A stretch of DNA of 43,968 nucleotides from DALYJJ01 sp031969915. GTDB lineage: Bacteria > Acidobacteriota > Terriglobia > Bryobacterales > Bryobacteraceae. Location: positions 1 through 43,968 of the forward strand of contig DALYJJ010000040.1 in the NCBI GenBank assembly GCA_031969915.1. Reading direction: 5' to 3'. The translations under genes were made by a program, and so were the position numbers. The stretch's first letter is position 1; each line of letters opens with the position of its first letter. Shown here piece after piece: positions 40,332-43,968 of the stretch. Under the pieces are notes generated by a model. It worked only from the letters and a program-made list of their open reading frames with translations. It made no database searches and had not been told where the DNA came from.

Positions 40332-43304
40332 AGGCTGTTCCGCCGCGCATAACACACGGTAGTGCACCGTGCTGCGCGGCTTCAGGCTCACCAGGCGAAC
40401 CGCCCGCTCGCGGTTCCCACCCCCGTCGCGGACGCGACGCCCGGTTCCCCACGCCGCCTTCTCGCCAAACTCGAGCGTGCAGGCGAACGCGTCGGGGGCC
40501 AGGTAACGCACGACGGCGCTGGTGGCGGTGATCTCCTCGACTCGCGTATCGAGAACACGGCCCTGCCTGGCCGCCAGCTCTCTGTTCCGCCGCACCTCCG
40601 CAGGCAGCGGAAGTGCCGAGGGCCGCATCGCGGCGTACAGCGCACGCTCGGCTCTGCCCCGTCGCAGACCTTGCATGCCCGGCCACTGCGTCGACCGCGG
40701 ATACGAGTTGGCGAAGCGTTCCAGGCCGCAGCAGATGATGTTGTTCTCAAAGATCCAGTTGGGCGCGTCGTCACGGCGGTAGCCGCGGTCGAGAGCCTCC
40801 GCGCCCTGCGTTCCACCGTGGTAAACCGGACGGAACGGCGCTTCCTCGTCGAACGTGAACGTGTTCCCGGAGAAGTTCAATCCCTCGGAAACCAGTTCGG
40901 TTCCGAGCAGCACGGGCAGGTTGCCGCGGTTCCCGATGAAGAGGTTGTCGGTGATGGTGAGATCTTCCACCCAGCCCAGATTCAGGATCGCGCGCGCCCC
41001 GAAGTCGCCGTTGCGGTACGTCCCCTCGCGATCCACCCGGCCGCCCTTGGCGAACGATCGGATGTTGAGGTCGCTGCTCTCGTTGTAACGGAACGTGATG
41101 CGGCGTGTCGGGGGCAGATGGCCGTTGCCGCAACCGGTGGTTCCCGTCAGGCGTAACAACTCGGTGCCTTCGCGAAACGTGTTGAACTGAATCAGCACGT
41201 CGCTCACGCCGCGATTCGATCCGCGAAGAGTCAGCCGGCCTTCCGAGGCGCCGCCGCGCGGGGCATCCTTCAGGCGGAACCGGCGGCAGCCGTCCTCCGC
41301 GCATTCCGCGGAGGCGATCTCCCACAGGCCGTCATAAGCGCCGTTCGTTCCATCGACAAACACCACGTCACCGGCGGAGAGCGCGAACGGCGCGGTCAAC
41401 GTCAACAGGCCGTCTTCAATCGACGCGATGCGCACGGTGGCCGGCAGGGCAGAACAACGCGGCGTGATCAGGAGGAACTGGCCGGCCGTCAGCCCGGAGA
41501 AGCCGTGCTCGAACTGATTGCCCTCCACACGGATCGCCTCGCCGTGCTTGAGCTCCCAATGGTTGCGGTGCGAGTAGATGACGCCGTTATTCTCCGGATC
41601 GCCCTGCCGCCACTTCGGGTACGTCCGCAGCGTGTTTCGCGTGAAGGCGACGTCGCGGACGATGGTCGCCGTCTGCAAGTTGTTGTTGGGCGCAAAATAC
41701 CCAATGCCCGCGACGGCAATGTAGTTGTTGTCAATCCGCGAAGGTCCACCGCCGAAATGCAGAATGCCGTTGCCGCCCTCGGTCTGGCTGTAGCCCGAGG
41801 CTCGCCACCAGGACACTTCGTCGATGTAACTGTTGACGATCGCCACCTTGTTCCCGGAGAGCGCGAAGCCGGTCATCAGCCGCTGTGGATACGGCCAGCC
41901 GTGAACGTAACAGCGGTCCCATACGACTTCGTCGCCGTAGGAACTGATCAGGCCGCGATAGACGCCCTGGGGCTGCGTACCGTTCACCAGCCGGTCCCAT
42001 CCGGCGGGCAGGGGATCAGGCATGCGCTCGTGGGTCACTTCGAGCCCCACGAAGCGATAGCGGCGAGCCCCCGCGGGCACGACGATCGCGGCGTGGGCGT
42101 CGCCTCCGGCAGTGGTCATGCGGAAGCGCCGCCACTGATTCGGGCTGGTGCACCAGAACGTGTCCCCGGTGGCGGGCCGGAAGAACCACTGCTCCGGGTT
42201 GCACGTACCGGGTAGGTCGGTCCCGGCAACGAAGTCCGGACGTTTCCATCGCGTGAGGACGGAGAACGTGGGATTCAGGGTGGCGTCGAACGCCGAGGAG
42301 GTAGAGAGCCTGGCGATCGGGCGCACCACGAAGTTGTCGCCCTCAACGCTCTCCACAGCCCCCTGCGTCGCGATGGCGTACCCGTTGTTCGAAAGGCGGA
42401 TTATGTCGCCGGGCCTCAGTTGATGTCCGGGTGCGGTGACCGTCAGCGCGAGGTGGCCGGATATCGCGGTGATCCGGTCCGGCCCGGCGTACTCAGCGTG
42501 GCTGTTGTTGCACACGTACACGGGAAACATGGACTGCGGCAGAAGCGAGACCCAGGCGAAGCCGCCTTCACCCGAATGCGTCTCACACCGGCCGCTGGGC
42601 AGGAAGGCTGGCTGCGTAGCCTGCGACACAGGCAGCGCGTTGCCAACGAAGCGGGCCGTGGCGCCCTCCCACACCGGCGAGAAACGAACTCCATCGGGAG
42701 CGAAGCCCTCGGTGCCGGCGGTCGAGCTTCGAACCACAACCCAGCCGTTGTGGTTGGGACGCGAGGGGAACGTGAACTGCCCGCGGCACTCCGTTCCCAT
42801 CGGAATGACCACCTCGTAGTTGAGATCGCCCGCAAGCTGCCCCAGCCGCCGCAACACATCCGGGAGGTTCGAGCAGTCGGCCTGCACCGCGAGTTCGGAA
42901 GAGTCGCCGTATTCACCGGTGGGGATCGACGTGTCGAACGGCTCAGGATCGCGCGGCGGCTCCGGATGAACGGCGGGCTCCGGGAGCGTGGTGAATGCGA
43001 TCTCCCGCGAGACGTTGCTGTTGCCGTTGGCCCGCGCGCGAAGCCGGTACGTCGTGGCGGGCGAAAGCCCGGTCAACACCACCGTGCTGGTAAAGGGAGC
43101 GCTTCCGTTTCGAACCGCGGAGACGGTGCGGTCCTGGCCGCCGGGCCGGCTGTAGACGATATCGGAATTCTGTGGGTCGGAACTCGTCACGAAAGTGACG
43201 CGGGCCGTGCTGTGCGTGATATTGGACACCAAGGGCCCGTAGGTAATCGTTTGGGCGCCCAGAAGCGCCGGAAGAAGCAGGAATGCACCGTGTAGTTGCC
43301 GCAT
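40308..43304 (-). CDS. Secreted FN3/right-handed beta-helix protein
   Basis: A 998-aa exported protein (MRQLHGAFLLLPALLGAQ). Residues ~20-110 are an FN3-like domain (STARVTFVTSSDPQNSDIVYSRPG...VLTGLSPATTYRLRARANG). A further FN3-like domain closes the C-terminus (SAVVRYLAPDAFACTLEFGEKAAW...VRLVSLKPRSTVHYRVLC). In between are repeating parallel beta-helix rungs (VAIVNSYIDEVSWW, IDNNYIAVAGIGYF, DVAFTRNTLRTYPKW, ITDNLFIGNRG, LNFSGNTFTFDEE) and HQLRPGDII and ALSAGDVVFVDG segments like those in the giant protein. It may be a polysaccharide-binding or lyase-type surface protein, but no catalytic triad is assigned. Its stop overlaps wecB. Expression likely follows kdsA direction, as both are minus-strand. 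Confidence 0.75.
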   Translation of the reverse strand: MRQLHGAFLLLPALLGAQTITYGPLVSNITHSTARVTFVTSSDPQNSDIVYSRPGGQDRTVSAVRNGSAPFTSTVVLTGLSPATTYRLRARANGNSNVSREIAFTTLPEPAVHPEPPRDPEPFDTSIPTGEYGDSSELAVQADCSNLPDVLRRLGQLAGDLNYEVVIPMGTECRGQFTFPSRPNHNGWVVVRSSTAGTEGFAPDGVRFSPVWEGATARFVGNALPVSQATQPAFLPSGRCETHSGEGGFAWVSLLPQSMFPVYVCNNSHAEYAGPDRITAISGHLALTVTAPGHQLRPGDIIRLSNNGYAIATQGAVESVEGDNFVVRPIARLSTSSAFDATLNPTFSVLTRWKRPDFVAGTDLPGTCNPEQWFFRPATGDTFWCTSPNQWRRFRMTTAGGDAHAAIVVPAGARRYRFVGLEVTHERMPDPLPAGWDRLVNGTQPQGVYRGLISSYGDEVVWDRCYVHGWPYPQRLMTGFALSGNKVAIVNSYIDEVSWWRASGYSQTEGGNGILHFGGGPSRIDNNYIAVAGIGYFAPNNNLQTATIVRDVAFTRNTLRTYPKWRQGDPENNGVIYSHRNHWELKHGEAIRVEGNQFEHGFSGLTAGQFLLITPRCSALPATVRIASIEDGLLTLTAPFALSAGDVVFVDGTNGAYDGLWEIASAECAEDGCRRFRLKDAPRGGASEGRLTLRGSNRGVSDVLIQFNTFREGTELLRLTGTTGCGNGHLPPTRRITFRYNESSDLNIRSFAKGGRVDREGTYRNGDFGARAILNLGWVEDLTITDNLFIGNRGNLPVLLGTELVSEGLNFSGNTFTFDEEAPFRPVYHGGTQGAEALDRGYRRDDAPNWIFENNIICCGLERFANSYPRSTQWPGMQGLRRGRAERALYAAMRPSALPLPAEVRRNRELAARQGRVLDTRVEEITATSAVVRYLAPDAFACTLEFGEKAAWGTGRRVRDGGGNRERAVRLVSLKPRSTVHYRVLCAAEQPSASFRTQ

Positions 43305-43409
43305 GCCGATGGTCGCTGCCAGTCCCCGCGCCGTCGCGGTCTCCTGTCAGTATATCGGCTGTCCGGGCGGCGGCGATGGCCTTGCCTCGCCCGGCACACA
43401 GTCCCGGCC
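43305..43409. other. Intergenic gap, no feature seen
   Basis: These 105 bp separate the kdsA stop from the beta-helix protein start on the minus strand. I see no strong ribosome binding site, hairpin or repeat. It could hold a promoter for the beta-helix gene. Confidence 0.4.
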
Positions 43410-43968
43410 TCACAATGGAGCAGAAGTAGTCAACGCCGCGTCGATCCGCCGCACCTGGCGCAGTAACTCCGCCAGCCGGCCCAGCGGCAGCGCGTTCGCC
43501 CCGTCGGAGAGGGCCCGCTCCGGCGCCTCGTGCACTTCCACGAACAGCCCGTCCACGCCGCATGCCACCGCCGCGCGCGCGAGCGGTTCGATGAATTTCG
43601 GCTGCCCGCCGGACTTGTCGCCCGCGCCGCCGGGCAACTGCACGCTGTGCGTGGCGTCGAAGACCACCGGCCAACCCAACTCCCGCATGGTAACCAGTCC
43701 GCGCATGTCCACCACCAGGTTGTTGTAGCCGAAAGTGGTGCCCCGCTCAGTGAGGATCACCTTCTCGTTCCCGGTGGAAGCCACTTTCGCGGCGGCGTGG
43801 GCCATGTCGAGCGGCGCGACGAACTGCCCCTTCTTGATGTTGACGATGCGGCCGGTACGCCCGGCGGCCACCAGCAAATCGGTCTGCCGGCAGAGGAACG
43901 CGGGAATCTGGAGGATGTCGATGCCCGCCGCCGCGCCAATCCACTCGCCGGCGAACGTCGCCACGCCG
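43410..43968 (-). CDS. kdsA: 3-deoxy-8-phosphooctulonate synthase (KdsA), N-terminus missing
   Basis: The C-terminal ~185 residues of KDO-8-phosphate synthase, which condenses arabinose-5-phosphate and phosphoenolpyruvate in the cytoplasm for LPS core KDO. The family blocks are intact: VDILQIPAFLCRQTDLLVAAG-like segment (IDILQIPAFLCRQTD), VNIKKGQFVAPLDM, TERGTTFGYNNLVVDMR, VFDATHSVQLPGG, and GVDGLFVEVHEAPERALSDGANALPL. The reading continues past the right edge; a GTG at 43964 is internal and not the true start. KDO synthesis indicates an LPS-bearing Gram-negative cell. It is on the strand of the beta-helix gene, 105 bp apart. Confidence 0.9.
   Translation of the reverse strand, partial: GVATFAGEWIGAAAGIDILQIPAFLCRQTDLLVAAGRTGRIVNIKKGQFVAPLDMAHAAAKVASTGNEKVILTERGTTFGYNNLVVDMRGLVTMRELGWPVVFDATHSVQLPGGAGDKSGGQPKFIEPLARAAVACGVDGLFVEVHEAPERALSDGANALPLGRLAELLRQVRRIDAALTTSAPL

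Noticed and set aside
1..43968. tRNA, rRNA or riboswitch genes
   Set aside because: I saw no cloverleaf, rRNA block or aptamer core in the short intergenic gaps; no gap exceeds about 125 bp.

Overview
The window is dense, GC-rich bacterial chromosome with no rRNA, tRNA, CRISPR array, transposase or phage packaging/capsid gene that I can see. The gene families point to Acidobacteriota, most like the Solibacter/Bryobacterales group: an Acidobacterial-type VWFA-related secreted protein, a CRTAC1-like FG-GAP/ASPIC-UnbV protein, DUF1080 and DUF6807 proteins, a SpoIVB-like S55 protein in a Gram-negative setting, an exosortase with EpsI, and a KDO (LPS) biosynthesis gene. This assignment is inferred from the gene families and was not tested by a search.

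Layout. 1-4.5 kb: a MarR regulator and a leaderless NTF2-like gene with palindromic operators, a secreted VWFA-type protein, a TtcA-type tRNA thiolase, and a DUF47-PiT phosphate transport pair. 4.5-10.9 kb: a [2Fe-2S] ferredoxin divergent from a large TPR/FG-GAP/UnbV protein, a Tat-exported class V aminotransferase and an S9 peptidase. 10.9-16.4 kb: an exosortase/EpsI pair divergent from an S55 (SpoIVB-like) protein that is translationally coupled to a secreted beta-propeller protein. 16.4-23.1 kb: a response regulator-PP2C phosphatase, a DUF1080 protein, a heptanucleotide repeat tract, a separate cyclic-nucleotide-binding-fold protein, a nucleotide-translocase/HEAT fusion and a histidine kinase. 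23.1-26.3 kb: an enolase-superfamily/DUF6807 operon divergent from a GT4 glycosyltransferase.

26.3-34.3 kb is the most unusual part. It is one operon of three Sec-exported proteins (622, 365 and 1651 aa) built from modules normally seen in phage tail fibres and tail-associated proteins. The last ends in a long helical region and a beta-rich part that recall polysaccharide lyases. No other phage genes are present. Its base composition looks less GC-rich than much of the window. It abuts a surface-polysaccharide locus at 34.3-44 kb: an AsnB-type amidotransferase, an O-antigen-ligase-like polymerase and a heparinase II/III protein on one strand, then WecB, a 998-aa secreted beta-helix/FN3 protein, and KdsA truncated by the window end.

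Together the right half reads as a surface/exopolysaccharide locus (precursor epimerisation, glycosyl transfer, amidation, polymerisation, trimming by a lyase-like enzyme, KDO for LPS). Embedded in it is a candidate system of secreted, phage-tail-derived adhesins or depolymerases. Convergent genes repeatedly overlap at their stops, and several genes appear to be leaderless.
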